Assembly (NCBI GenBank): GCA_021769035.1
Contig: JAETTP010000008.1
Span: 1-58,673 of the forward strand
DNA: 58,673 nt
Source: Bacillota bacterium
GTDB taxonomy: Bacteria; Bacillota; Dehalobacteriia; UBA4068; UBA4997
Direction of reading: 5' to 3'
Positions 1-7,794 of this stretch are shown piece after piece; position 1 is the first letter of the stretch; each line of letters opens with the position of its first letter. A program made the position numbers and the translations under genes. The notes under the pieces are model-generated. The model was not told where the DNA came from and did not search any database. It saw only the letters and a program-made list of their open reading frames with translations.

Positions 1-1119
1 CTGATAAACCGCGAGCACACCCTGGCGGCAGATTGGCAGCCGGTCGACCTTTTGGATATTGCCGGGCTGGCACCCAGCACCAAAAGCACGTTGCTGCTGC
101 GCGACCGGGCGGCCAATGCTTATCTGGAAATGTATGCGGCTTACTCTGCCGAAAAGGGCCTGACTATGCGGACAGTTTCCGGCTTCCGTAGCTACAGCAC
201 GCAGAAAGGCTTGTTTAACAGCCGAGTGGCCAGCCGGCAAAAGGCCGGCCAGAGCTATCAAAACGCGTTGAACAACACCGCGCTTTACACGGCCTATCCA
301 GGCGCCAGCGAGCACCAATCCGGCCTGGCGCTTGATTTAAGCACCAGCGGCGGCCTTTCCAACAATTTCCGGGCCACTGAGCAGGGCAAGTGGATGCTTG
401 CTCACTGCTGGGATTTTGGCTTTATTCTGCGCTATGCCTCGGATAAAACGCCTATCACCGGCATTGCCTACGAGCCCTGGCATTATCGCTACGTTGGCCT
501 ACCGCACGCCTGGATTATCCGGGATAAGGGTTGGGCGCTGGAGGAATATATGCACGTTTTGCACTCCTTGGCCGAGGGGCAATATCTGGAATATCCCGAT
601 TTGGCGGACGAGGACATGCTTTATCGAATGTATTACACTAAAGATACGACGCGGGAATTTGCCGATGTTGTCAATATTTCTAGCGATAACTGCGGCGGCT
701 ACATTATCACGACGCACAGCTTAAACGAGCTGCTGCAAAATATGCCGCCGGAAACGGAAATGACTTTGAACGGCCAGCCGGTTCAGCTGACCCAAACGCC
801 CTACGTTTCCGACGGGGTGACGATGGTGCCAATGCGGGTGATTTTTGAAACCTTGGCGGCCGGCGTGGTTTACGATGCGGAAACGCATACGATTGTTGCC
901 AGCCAGGGCGCAGAAACCCTGACCCTGACGGCCGAACAATATGTTGAGGTGAACGACGTGGCAATGGTGCCGCTGCGTTTGGTTTCGGAGGAATTGCAGG
1001 CGGAGGTGGACTGGGACGAAGAAAACCAGACCGTTAGCATCTACCACAGCGGCGACGAGATTAAAATTGTTTTGGGCCGGGACAGCCGGCAGCAGGCCCG
1101 GCAGATGCTGCTTAAATAA
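1..1119 (+). CDS. D-alanyl-D-alanine carboxypeptidase, VanY/M15B family, with stalk domain (5' partial)
   Basis: The frame is open from base 1, so the start lies upstream of the window and 372 residues are visible. The N-terminal part is an M15B/VanY zinc peptidase that trims the terminal D-Ala from peptidoglycan stem peptides outside the membrane. The zinc motif HxxGxxxD is present (His codon 313-315, Asp 334-336), as is the second motif EPWHYRYVG (Glu 472-474, His 481-483). The last third (about 740-1080) is a copper-amine-oxidase N-terminal-like (stalk) domain with two repeats of the form VPMRVIFE and VPLRLVSE, usual in exported clostridial proteins and probably wall-binding. A signal peptide is expected in the missing part. 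Family assignment is firm; physiological role is inferred. Confidence 0.9.
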   Translation: MINREHTLAADWQPVDLLDIAGLAPSTKSTLLLRDRAANAYLEMYAAYSAEKGLTMRTVSGFRSYSTQKGLFNSRVASRQKAGQSYQNALNNTALYTAYPGASEHQSGLALDLSTSGGLSNNFRATEQGKWMLAHCWDFGFILRYASDKTPITGIAYEPWHYRYVGLPHAWIIRDKGWALEEYMHVLHSLAEGQYLEYPDLADEDMLYRMYYTKDTTREFADVVNISSDNCGGYIITTHSLNELLQNMPPETEMTLNGQPVQLTQTPYVSDGVTMVPMRVIFETLAAGVVYDAETHTIVASQGAETLTLTAEQYVEVNDVAMVPLRLVSEELQAEVDWDEENQTVSIYHSGDEIKIVLGRDSRQQARQMLLK

Positions 1120-1201
1120 TTAAAAAATTATGGCGTAACTTGCTGCCAAACCGCTGCATATTATATCGCATTGAGCGTTGGTTGCAAGGGAGCGTTTGGT
1201 T

Positions 1202-1723
1202 ATGAAAGAAACTGAGTTTAAAAATCACGTAGGTTTGTATTTGCCCTCGGTTCTATGTAGCAGAGCCCAGGCGGCGGCTTTTCTTCAGGGTGGTGAAAGC
1301 TTCCCGGATATTGCGGGCACGGTGCTGTTTTATCAAACCGCCGTTGGGGTGGTTGTGTTTGCCGAGGTGAAAGGCCTGCCGGCCGCTTCGGGGCCTTGCA
1401 CTGAGGGGGTTTTTGGTTTTCATATTCATCAGGGAACCGATTGTGGCGGTAGTATGGCGGAGCCTTTTGCCGACGCTATGCAGCATTTTGATTTGGCAGA
1501 TTGCCCGCACCCCTATCATTCCGGCGATTTGCCGCCGTTGTTTGGCAATAACGGGCTGGCGATTGCCGCCTTTTTGACGAATCGCTTTTGCGTTGACGAG
1601 GTGATTGGCCGGACGGTGATTATCCACGACCACCCTGATGATTTTACCAGCCAACCCTCCGGTAATTCCGGCACCAAAATTGCCTGTGGGGTGATTAAAA
1701 GCCTGCTGGGCCCCGGCAGATGA
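1202..1723 (+). CDS. Cu/Zn superoxide dismutase-like protein
   Basis: 173 residues of the SodC fold, which dismutates superoxide in canonical members. The ATG at 1202 is chosen because GGGAG at 1188-1192 lies 9 bases upstream; an in-frame TTG at 1178 would precede that site. Copper ligands are H74, H76, H95 and H142, zinc ligands H95, H103, H106 and D109, and the disulfide pair is C81/C162, so the metal site looks complete. Two oddities: there is no signal peptide although SodC proteins are normally exported, and the active-site arginine before the last Cys (Arg143 in human SOD1) appears as K159 in GNSGTKIACG. Catalytic activity is therefore likely but not assured. It stands alone between the carboxypeptidase and its own terminator. 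Confidence 0.88.
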   Translation: MKETEFKNHVGLYLPSVLCSRAQAAAFLQGGESFPDIAGTVLFYQTAVGVVVFAEVKGLPAASGPCTEGVFGFHIHQGTDCGGSMAEPFADAMQHFDLADCPHPYHSGDLPPLFGNNGLAIAAFLTNRFCVDEVIGRTVIIHDHPDDFTSQPSGNSGTKIACGVIKSLLGPGR

Positions 1724-1753
1724 GCTTGTAGAGTTACGGCCTGAAATGAATGG

Positions 1754-1793
1754 AAAAAGCGTTCACCCTTTGCTTGGAGGGTGGGCGCTTTTT
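1754..1793 (+). terminator. rho-independent terminator after the SodC-like gene
   Basis: The outer arms AAAAAGCG (1754-1761) and CGCTTTTT (1786-1793) enclose an inner stem CACCCT/AGGGTG with an 8-base loop. The A-rich 5' arm and T-rich 3' arm would let it work in either direction. It lies 30 bases after the stop codon. Confidence 0.85.
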
Positions 1794-1822
1794 GTGTATA
1801 CGAAATATTTGCGTATAAAGCA

Positions 1823-1859
1823 TTGCAAAAACATTTATATTATAGTATAATAACAATGT
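1823..1859 (+). promoter_or_regulatory. promoter and palindromic operator of the toxin-antitoxin operon
   Basis: A -35 TTGCAA (1823-1828) and -10 TATAAT (1846-1851) are separated by exactly 17 bases. A 29-base imperfect palindrome (1831-1859) is centred on base 1845: ACATT..TATTATA-G-TATAATA..AATGT, with 12 of 14 arm positions complementary. It covers the -10 box, where a RelB-type antitoxin would be expected to bind for autorepression. The operator role is inferred. Confidence 0.7.
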
Positions 1860-1882
1860 AAAAGCAATGGAGGTGCATTTAT

Positions 1883-2140
1883 ATGGCAACATTACAAATT
1901 CGTGTTGATGATAATTTGAAAAAGGAGGCGGACGCTTTGTTTGCCGGCTTGGGTTTGGATACTTCAACGGCTGTGCGCATTTTTTTAAATGCCGCCATTG
2001 AGCATGCCGGGATTCCTTTTTTCGTTCAGCATAAAACAAATTCGCTCGCTGAAGCAATTTACGATAGCCGTTACCGCCGTAATCTGCATGGCCCGTTTGA
2101 TAGCGCCGAGTCTGCGGTGGCTTCAATGCTGGAGGATTGA
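1883..2140 (+). CDS. RelB/DinJ family antitoxin
   Basis: 85 residues with the ribbon-helix-helix N terminus of RelB/DinJ antitoxins (MATLQIRVDDNLKKEAD, then a helix-turn-helix-like STAVRIFLNAAIEHAGIPF). It should dimerise to bind the palindrome over its own promoter and, through the C-terminal half, mask the toxin encoded 6 bases downstream. GGAGGTG at 1869-1875 precedes the ATG. The pairing with a YafQ-type toxin is the arrangement seen for dinJ-yafQ. Confidence 0.9.
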   Translation: MATLQIRVDDNLKKEADALFAGLGLDTSTAVRIFLNAAIEHAGIPFFVQHKTNSLAEAIYDSRYRRNLHGPFDSAESAVASMLED

Positions 2141-2146
2141 CGTTTT

Positions 2147-2425
2147 ATGTATAAAATTGTTTATACTAATCGCATGAAGAAAGACGCTAAGCTTATGCAG
2201 AAGCGTGGCAAGAATATGAACAAGCTGGTTAAGGCCTTGGCTTTGCTGGCCGAGGGCGAGCCGTTGCCGAGTAACTATAGGGACCACCAGCTTACAGGCA
2301 ATCTGAGTGATTTTAGAGAGTGTCATATTGAGTCGGATTGGCTGCTGATATATCAAATATATGATGATATTTTGATTATCTCAGCTACGGCAACCGGCAG
2401 TCACGCTGATTTGTTGGGTAAATAA
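2147..2425 (+). CDS. YafQ family toxin (mRNA interferase), RelE superfamily
   Basis: 92 residues. YafQ-type toxins cleave mRNA in the ribosomal A site. The catalytic set of E. coli YafQ (H50, H63, D67, W68, H87) aligns with H47, H60, D64, W65 and H86 here, so the toxin looks intact. It is translated 6 bases after the antitoxin stop, consistent with one bicistronic mRNA ending at the strong hairpin at 2466-2505. No sign of decay or frameshift is seen. What triggers the system cannot be told from sequence. Confidence 0.9.
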   Translation: MYKIVYTNRMKKDAKLMQKRGKNMNKLVKALALLAEGEPLPSNYRDHQLTGNLSDFRECHIESDWLLIYQIYDDILIISATATGSHADLLGK

Positions 2426-2465
2426 TAGCTTTTGCGTTCACCTTAATAATATTTTTTAGATAAGC

Positions 2466-2505
2466 AAAACCACCTCTTAACAAGTTCAAGTTAAGAGGTG
2501 GTTTT
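2466..2505. terminator. bidirectional terminator between the TA pair and the ABC operon
   Basis: A perfect 16-base-pair stem AAAACCACCTCTTAAC/GTTAAGAGGTGGTTTT with an 8-base loop. The A-run on one side and T-run on the other let it end both the plus-strand toxin gene and the convergent minus-strand ABC operon. Confidence 0.92.
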
Positions 2506-2524
2506 AGTATAAATTAAAGCTTTA

Positions 2525-3319
2525 TCAGCTCAGCAGCATTCGGTCGTTGGCGAGTTCCTCGCCGGCGGCCATTGCAAATTTAGCCAGCAGATTTTCCACA
2601 GTTAGGTTTTGCTTTTCCGGGCCGGAAATGTCCAAAATAATCTGGCCATCTTTCAGCATAATCAGACGGTTGCCGTGGGCAATAGCGTCGCGCATATTGT
2701 GCGTCACCATCAGGGCGGTCAGATTATGTTCCGCGATAATCCGGTCGGAAATTTCCAACACCTTGGCTGCTGTTTTGGGGTCCAGGGCGGCGGTGTGCTC
2801 GTCCAGCAGCAGCAGTTTGGGCTTGGTCAGGGTGGCCATCAGCAGTGTCAGGGCCTGCCGCTGGCCGCCGGAGAGCAAGCCCACTTTGGAGGTCAGCCGG
2901 TCCTCCAGGCCCAAATCCAGGGTTTTTAACAGCTCCCGGTACTGGGTGCGTTCCTGCTGGGTAATGCGCCAGCGCAGGGTGCGGGCTTTGCCGCGGCGTT
3001 TAGCCAGGGCCAGGTTCTCCTGAATTTCCATATTGGTGGCCGTGCCTAGCATTGGGTCCTGAAACACGCGGCCCAGGTAAGTGGCCCGTTTGAATTCCGG
3101 CAGTTTGGTAACGTCCTGGCCGTCAATCAAAATCTGGCCCTCGTCAATGGGCCAAACGCCGGAGATGGCGTTGAGCATGGTGGATTTACCGGCCCCGTTG
3201 CCGCCGATTACGGTGGCGAAGTCGCCGGCGTTCAGGTGCAGGTTGAGGCCGCACAGGGCGTGTTTTTCATTAACGCTGCCGGCGTTGAAAGTTTTGTGAA
3301 TATTACGCAGCTGGAGCAT
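2525..3319 (-). CDS. ABC transporter ATP-binding protein of the TrpX-type system
   Basis: 264 residues. Energises import by the permease encoded just upstream. Walker A GGNGAGKST is at residues 39-47, followed by signature LSGGQRQ, Walker B LLLLDEHTAALDP and the switch His in MVTHNMRD. The DEHTAALDP form of Walker B is typical of this subfamily. Two ATGs lie close together; AAGGAGG is 2 bases from the first (3325) but 8 from the second (3319), so the second is chosen (MLQLRNIHKTF). The start overlaps the permease 3' end by 17 bases, a sign of translational coupling. Last gene of the operon. Confidence 0.9.
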   Translation of the reverse strand: MLQLRNIHKTFNAGSVNEKHALCGLNLHLNAGDFATVIGGNGAGKSTMLNAISGVWPIDEGQILIDGQDVTKLPEFKRATYLGRVFQDPMLGTATNMEIQENLALAKRRGKARTLRWRITQQERTQYRELLKTLDLGLEDRLTSKVGLLSGGQRQALTLLMATLTKPKLLLLDEHTAALDPKTAAKVLEISDRIIAEHNLTALMVTHNMRDAIAHGNRLIMLKDGQIILDISGPEKQNLTVENLLAKFAMAAGEELANDRMLLS

Positions 3320-4256
3320 CGCCATTGCCTCCTTTCCCCGGCGCTTGCAGGGATTTTTTCAGGGTTTGCCAGTAGGCCTTAAATTGGGGCAGGGCCAGGC
3401 AGATAGCCACGGTGATAGCGGTGAACAGCTTCAAATCGTTAGCGTTCATGCCGGCCTTGAGCACCAGTGCAATGATAATGCGGTAGGTGATAGCGCCCAG
3501 GCTCATTGAAAGCAGGGTACGCCAAAAGGACTTGGTGCCGAACAGCACCTCGCCAATAATCACTGAGGCCAGGCCGATAACAATGGAGCCGGTGCCCATT
3601 TGCACGTCGGAATAAGACTGGTTTTGGGCAATCAGCGCGCCGGACATTGCCACCAGGCCGTTGGAGAGCATCAGGCCCAGCAAAATCATCGTGTCGGTGT
3701 TCACGCCCTGGGCGCGCACCATTTGCTGATTGTTGCCGGTGGCCCGAATGGCCGAGCCCAGCTCCGTGCCGAAAAACCAGTACAGAAACAGGGATACCAC
3801 AGCCACCACCAACAGGCCGCAAAGCAAAATGGCTACGTTTTTGGTGATGATTCCCTGCGCCGCCAGGCTTTGCATAAAGGGCAGACGCTCAATCGGCGAA
3901 AACACTGTTTCCACCTGCAACAGGGTGATGTTGGCCTTGCCCATAATGCGCAGGTTGACAGAGTACAGCGCAATCATGGTCAGAATACCGGAAAGCAGGG
4001 CTGGGATTTTCAGCTTGGTGTGCAGCAAGCCGGTCACCAGCCCGCAGAGCAGGCCGGCAAACAAGGCCATAAAGGTGCCCACCCAGGGGTTGCCGCCGCC
4101 GGTTATCCAAACCGCGCCCACGGCGGCGCCCGTCACCAGAGTGCCTTCCACGGAAAGGTCGGCAATATCCAGCAGCCGGTAGGTGATGTAAACACCCATT
4201 GTCATCACGGCCCAAAGCAGGCCCAGGGCAATCGCGCCCAAAATAATATTTAACAT
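3303..4256 (-). CDS. ABC transporter permease (LivH/BPD_transp_2 type) of the TrpX-type system
   Basis: 317 residues, almost wholly hydrophobic, with about eight to nine membrane segments. The N-terminal signature MGVYITYRLLDIADLSVEGTL is characteristic of the inner-membrane permeases that pair with ABC_sub_bind (TrpX-like) lipoproteins. Only one permease gene is present, so it probably works as a homodimer with two copies of the ATPase. The cytosolic tail is short and charged. It follows the second binding-protein gene after a 51-base gap. Confidence 0.9.
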   Translation of the reverse strand: MLNIILGAIALGLLWAVMTMGVYITYRLLDIADLSVEGTLVTGAAVGAVWITGGGNPWVGTFMALFAGLLCGLVTGLLHTKLKIPALLSGILTMIALYSVNLRIMGKANITLLQVETVFSPIERLPFMQSLAAQGIITKNVAILLCGLLVVAVVSLFLYWFFGTELGSAIRATGNNQQMVRAQGVNTDTMILLGLMLSNGLVAMSGALIAQNQSYSDVQMGTGSIVIGLASVIIGEVLFGTKSFWRTLLSMSLGAITYRIIIALVLKAGMNANDLKLFTAITVAICLALPQFKAYWQTLKKSLQAPGKGGNGDAPAA

Positions 4257-4307
4257 AGAAGCAAAACCCTTCTTTTAACGCTTTAATTTTGAGATTATAA
4301 GGAAAAT

Positions 4308-5324
4308 TTATTCTCCAGTGTTAATTTCATTAATCACATATTGCTGCAATTCCGCCGGCACAGTGATGTTCAAAGCCTGACAGGCCGGGCCGTTAATGCA
4401 ATATTCAAACTCAGTGGGATTTTGAATTGGCATAGTGGCCGGGGTTGCGCCGTTTTCCAGAATATCCAGAGCCATCTCGCCAGCCTGGTGGCCGATGCCG
4501 TAATAGGTTATGCCTTTGGTGAAAGTAGCGCCCCGTTCCACCTGGTGCACCTCGCCGCCCAGGATTGGAATGCCGGCCGGCTGTGCAATGCTGGCCACGG
4601 TGGGCATAGCGGAGGCAAAATTGTTGTCAGTGGGGATATAGATCGCGTCGCATTCTTCCACAATAGCGCTTACGGCCTGCTGAATATCGTTGGTGTTGGT
4701 GATAGTGCGCTCCACATATTTAATATTCAGCGTGTCCAGATACTCTTTGGCAATATTGCATTGCAGGGTGGAGTTATCCTCCGAGGCAGTGTAAAGGAAG
4801 CCGACGGTCTGCACGTCCGGGCAGAGCTGCAACAACAGGTCAATTTGGTCGGTAATCGGGTTCAAATCGCTGGTGCCGGTGATGTTGCCGCCGGGCTGTT
4901 CGTCAGATTCCACCAAGCGCGCAACAGTAAAGCTGGTGACAGCCGTGGCCACAATCGGGATTGAGGTTGTTTTGCTGGCCATAGCCTGCGTGGAGGGGGT
5001 GGCTATAGTAAACGCCAAATCCACGTTTTCAGCCACAAATTTGTCGGCAATGGTAGCCAGGTTGTTGATGTCGCCCTGGGCGTTTTCAATCAGCAGCGTC
5101 AGGTTTTCGCCGGCCTGATAGCCGCCCTCAGCCAGGGCGTCGATAAAGCCTTGCTGGGCCTGGTTCAGCGCTGCGTGGTCCATCAGCTGAATAATGCCGA
5201 TTTTGAACGCCGCGTCCTGGTTGGCGTTGCCTTGCTGGTTTTGGTTATCGCTGCTGCAGCCGGTCAGGCACAGGGCCAGACAAAGAGCCGTCAGCAGCAA
5301 CATAAATATGCTGGATTTTTTCAT
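4308..5324 (-). CDS. ABC transporter substrate-binding lipoprotein (ABC_sub_bind/TrpX-like), copy 2
   Basis: 338 residues. A lipoprotein signal peptide ends in the lipobox LTGC (mature protein begins CSSDNQN), followed by an Asn/Gln linker and a two-lobe periplasmic-binding-protein fold of the ABC_sub_bind family (INQLMDHAALNQAQQGF-like start, NFASAMPTV, TYYGIGHQAG). Family members include proteins linked to tryptophan or tyrosine uptake, but the ligand here is not known. It is a clear paralogue of the gene immediately upstream: both share motifs such as VATAVTSFT, VQTVGFLYT and IPTDNNFASAMPTV. Binding-site residues that differ between the copies could change ligand preference. Confidence 0.9.
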   Translation of the reverse strand: MKKSSIFMLLLTALCLALCLTGCSSDNQNQQGNANQDAAFKIGIIQLMDHAALNQAQQGFIDALAEGGYQAGENLTLLIENAQGDINNLATIADKFVAENVDLAFTIATPSTQAMASKTTSIPIVATAVTSFTVARLVESDEQPGGNITGTSDLNPITDQIDLLLQLCPDVQTVGFLYTASEDNSTLQCNIAKEYLDTLNIKYVERTITNTNDIQQAVSAIVEECDAIYIPTDNNFASAMPTVASIAQPAGIPILGGEVHQVERGATFTKGITYYGIGHQAGEMALDILENGATPATMPIQNPTEFEYCINGPACQALNITVPAELQQYVINEINTGE

Positions 5325-5361
5325 AATATTTTCCTCATTTTTTGTTATAGTAGAATTTCCG

Positions 5362-6354
5362 TTATTCAGCCTGCTCGGCCGCCGGGTCGATTACATACTG
5401 CTGCAATTCCTCCGGCACGGTGATGTTCAGGGCCTGGCAAACCGGGCCGTTAATGCAATATTCAAACTCGCTGGAGCCCTGGATTGGCATAGTGGCCGGG
5501 TTGGCGCCGTTTTCCAAAATATCCAGCGCCATATCTGCCGCTGCCTGGCCAATGCCGTAGTAGGTGATGCCCACGGTGGCGGTGCCGCCGGTCTTAACCA
5601 TATTGGATTCGCCGCAGATTACCGGAATACCGGCCGCCACGGTTACGTCGTTCACGGTGGGCATGGCGGAGGCAAAGTTGTTATCGGTGGGGATGTAGAT
5701 AGCGTCACATTCGCCAACGATAGCGGTTACGGCCTGCTGAATATCGTTGGTGTTGGTGATTGTGCGCTCCACGGTGGCAATGTTCTTGCTTTCCAGATAC
5801 TCCTTGGCAATGCGGCATTGCAGGGTGGAGTTGTCCTCGGAAGATGTGTAGAGGAAGCCGACGGTCTGCACGTCCGGGCACAGCTGAAGCAGCAGGTCAA
5901 TCTGGTCGGTGATGGGGTTCATATCGCTGGTGCCGGTGATGTTGCCGCCGGGCTGCTCGTCAGATTGCACCAGGCCGGCCTCAGTAAAGCTGGTTACAGC
6001 GGTGGCCACAATCGGGATTGTGGTGGTTTTGCTGGCCATAGCCTGCGTGGAGGGGGTGGCGATACAGAACGCCAAATCCACGTTCTCTGACACAAACTTG
6101 TCCGCAATAGTCACCAGGTTGTTTTGGTCGCCCTGGCCATTTTCAATCAACAGGGTAACCTTGTCGCCGTTGGTGTAGCCGCGCGCTGCCAACTCGTCAA
6201 TGAAACCCTGCTGAGCCAGGTTCAACGCCTCATGATCCATCAGCTGCATAATGCCAATAGTGTAAGTTTGCTGGGTTTTTTCGCCGCAGCCGGCCAGGCC
6301 TAAGGTCAGGCACAGGGCCAGCAGAACGGCTAAGATTTTGCTTGTTCTTTTCAT
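5362..6354 (-). CDS. ABC transporter substrate-binding lipoprotein (ABC_sub_bind/TrpX-like), copy 1
   Basis: 330 residues, first gene of the four-gene operon, with AGGAGGA 7 bases before the ATG. The signal peptide ends in the lipobox LAGC, giving a diacylglycerol-linked Cys at the outer face of the membrane. The body is the same two-lobe fold as copy 2. Near-identical blocks run through both proteins and they diverge mainly in the N-terminal linker, around the central segment before TYYGIG (GESNMVKTGGTATVG here, GEVHQVERGATFTKG in copy 2), and at the C terminus. A recent tandem duplication is the simplest explanation. Confidence 0.9.
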   Translation of the reverse strand: MKRTSKILAVLLALCLTLGLAGCGEKTQQTYTIGIMQLMDHEALNLAQQGFIDELAARGYTNGDKVTLLIENGQGDQNNLVTIADKFVSENVDLAFCIATPSTQAMASKTTTIPIVATAVTSFTEAGLVQSDEQPGGNITGTSDMNPITDQIDLLLQLCPDVQTVGFLYTSSEDNSTLQCRIAKEYLESKNIATVERTITNTNDIQQAVTAIVGECDAIYIPTDNNFASAMPTVNDVTVAAGIPVICGESNMVKTGGTATVGITYYGIGQAAADMALDILENGANPATMPIQGSSEFEYCINGPVCQALNITVPEELQQYVIDPAAEQAE

Positions 6355-6414
6355 TGTAAATTCCTCCTGATTTTATAATAACGAAATATAAAGGCAAAAT
6401 CGCCTTTGTTCAAA

Positions 6415-6444
6415 ATTATAGACCAAACATTGCCTTTTTGTCAA
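6415..6444 (-). promoter_or_regulatory. sigma-A promoter of the ABC transporter operon
   Basis: Reading the minus strand, a perfect TTGACA (6444-6439) and perfect TATAAT (6420-6415) are 18 bases apart. A small stem AAAGGC/GCCTTT (6390-6407) lies in the leader. No T-box or known riboswitch motif is seen. The gap 6355-6705 (351 bases) holds this promoter, the phoH promoter, and otherwise AT-rich sequence without a gene. Confidence 0.85.
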
Positions 6445-6639
6445 TGCACTTGCCCACAAAATAAGGTAAAAAATTATAAATATGCAGTTTTCGTTTCACA
6501 TAGCTTTCTTTTGCTTGTGGATTGCTGAAAATGTTCCTTATTTAATATGCTATTTTATTAATATATCATTTTACGCAGGAAAAAGCAATAAAAATCAAAA
6601 TAATATTATTTTATATTGCTAAAAATTTGTAAAATTAAA

Positions 6640-6668
6640 TTGTACTATTTTTTTTTGTGTGATATAAT
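6640..6668 (+). promoter_or_regulatory. sigma-A promoter of the phoH operon
   Basis: TTGTAC (6640-6645), 17-base spacer, TATAAT (6663-6668) preceded by TGA, which gives an extended -10. It places transcription start about 30 bases before the TTG start of phoH, and argues against a longer open frame that would begin at 6616 upstream of this promoter. Confidence 0.75.
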
Positions 6669-6705
6669 AAAAGATAATATAGAAAATTTTAGCGAGGTAC
6701 ACAGC

Positions 6706-7761
6706 TTGACAAATCAAGATATTTTAATGCCCGGCGAAACTGCCGGGCCGGCCAAGTCTGCGGATTTGGTGGGCAAAATGCTGCGGGAGCCGGCGGCGGA
6801 GGCCCGCCACAGCCTGCCTTTGCCCAGCCGGGCGCTGGAGGCGCTGCTGGGCCGGGGCGAGGCCCTGCTGCTGCTTTTGGAGCGCACTCTGCAAGTGCGC
6901 CTGGTGCCGCGGGACGGCCGCCTGCTGCTGCTGGGCGAGCCGCCTCAGGTGGAGCGGGCGGCGGCCATTTTGCGCCATCTTCTGCAAATGGCCGAGGGCG
7001 GCGCGGAAATTGACGAGGTGGCCGTCAATTATCAGCTGGCCCTGTGGGAGCAGCGCCTGCACGGCGGGCGGCAAAACCCGGAGGAGGCGGCCCAGCTCAG
7101 CCAGGTTATCTACACCACGCCCAAGGGCCGGCAAATCCGGCCTAAATCCTACGGTCAATATGCCTATTTGCAGGCGATTGATAAATATGATATTACCTTT
7201 GGCATTGGCCCGGCCGGCACCGGCAAAACCTATCTGGCGGTGGTTAAAGCCGCCGACGCCCTGCGCCGCCATCGGGTGGCCAAAATGGTGCTGGTGCGCC
7301 CGGCCGTGGAGGCCGGCGAGAAGCTGGGCTTTTTGCCGGGCGATTTGCAGGAGAAGGTGAACCCTTATCTGCGGCCGATTTACGATGCTTTGGACGACAC
7401 CCTGGGCGCGGAAACCGCCGCCAAATATATGGAGCGCGGTTTGATTGAGGTGGTGCCGTTGGCTTATATGCGCGGGCGCACGCTGGACGCTTCCTTTATC
7501 ATTTTGGACGAGGCCCAAAACACCACGCCGCCGCAGATGAAAATGTTTTTAACCCGTTTGGGCCAGGGCAGCAAAGCCGTGGTCACCGGCGATATAACCC
7601 AGATTGACCTGCCCGCCGGGCAAAAGTCCGGCTTGCACGACGCTCAGCAGGTGCTGCACGCCGTGCCCGGCTTGGCCTTTTGCTATCTGACGGATTTGGA
7701 CGTGGTGCGTCATCCTCTGGTGCAGAAGATTATTGAAGCATACGCCAGGGCGGAGGGTTGA
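6706..7761 (+). CDS. phoH: PhoH-like NTPase
   Basis: 351 residues from a TTG start. GAGGT at 6694-6698 sits 7 bases upstream, and the frame's more distal start lies before the promoter. A short RNA-binding-like N-terminal region (about 35-95) precedes the PhoH ATPase core: Walker A GPAGTGKT near residue 168 and Walker B FIILDEAQNT near 264, with the family motif TPPQMKMFLTRLG. PhoH proteins are cytosolic, often linked with YbeY in rRNA maturation, and its place two genes upstream of ybeY agrees with that. First gene of a run phoH-yqfF-ybeY-era-recO conserved in Bacillota; dgkA and cdd, often found between ybeY and era, are absent. Confidence 0.92.
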   Translation: MTNQDILMPGETAGPAKSADLVGKMLREPAAEARHSLPLPSRALEALLGRGEALLLLLERTLQVRLVPRDGRLLLLGEPPQVERAAAILRHLLQMAEGGAEIDEVAVNYQLALWEQRLHGGRQNPEEAAQLSQVIYTTPKGRQIRPKSYGQYAYLQAIDKYDITFGIGPAGTGKTYLAVVKAADALRRHRVAKMVLVRPAVEAGEKLGFLPGDLQEKVNPYLRPIYDALDDTLGAETAAKYMERGLIEVVPLAYMRGRTLDASFIILDEAQNTTPPQMKMFLTRLGQGSKAVVTGDITQIDLPAGQKSGLHDAQQVLHAVPGLAFCYLTDLDVVRHPLVQKIIEAYARAEG

Positions 7762-7794
7762 TGGCCCGTTGTGATGAAACCGAGGTGAAATTGA

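Noticed and set aside
6616-6705. 30-residue N-terminal extension of PhoH
   Set aside because: It would start upstream of a good extended -10 promoter, has no ribosome site and is AT-rich; the TTG at 6706 has GAGGT at a 7-base gap.
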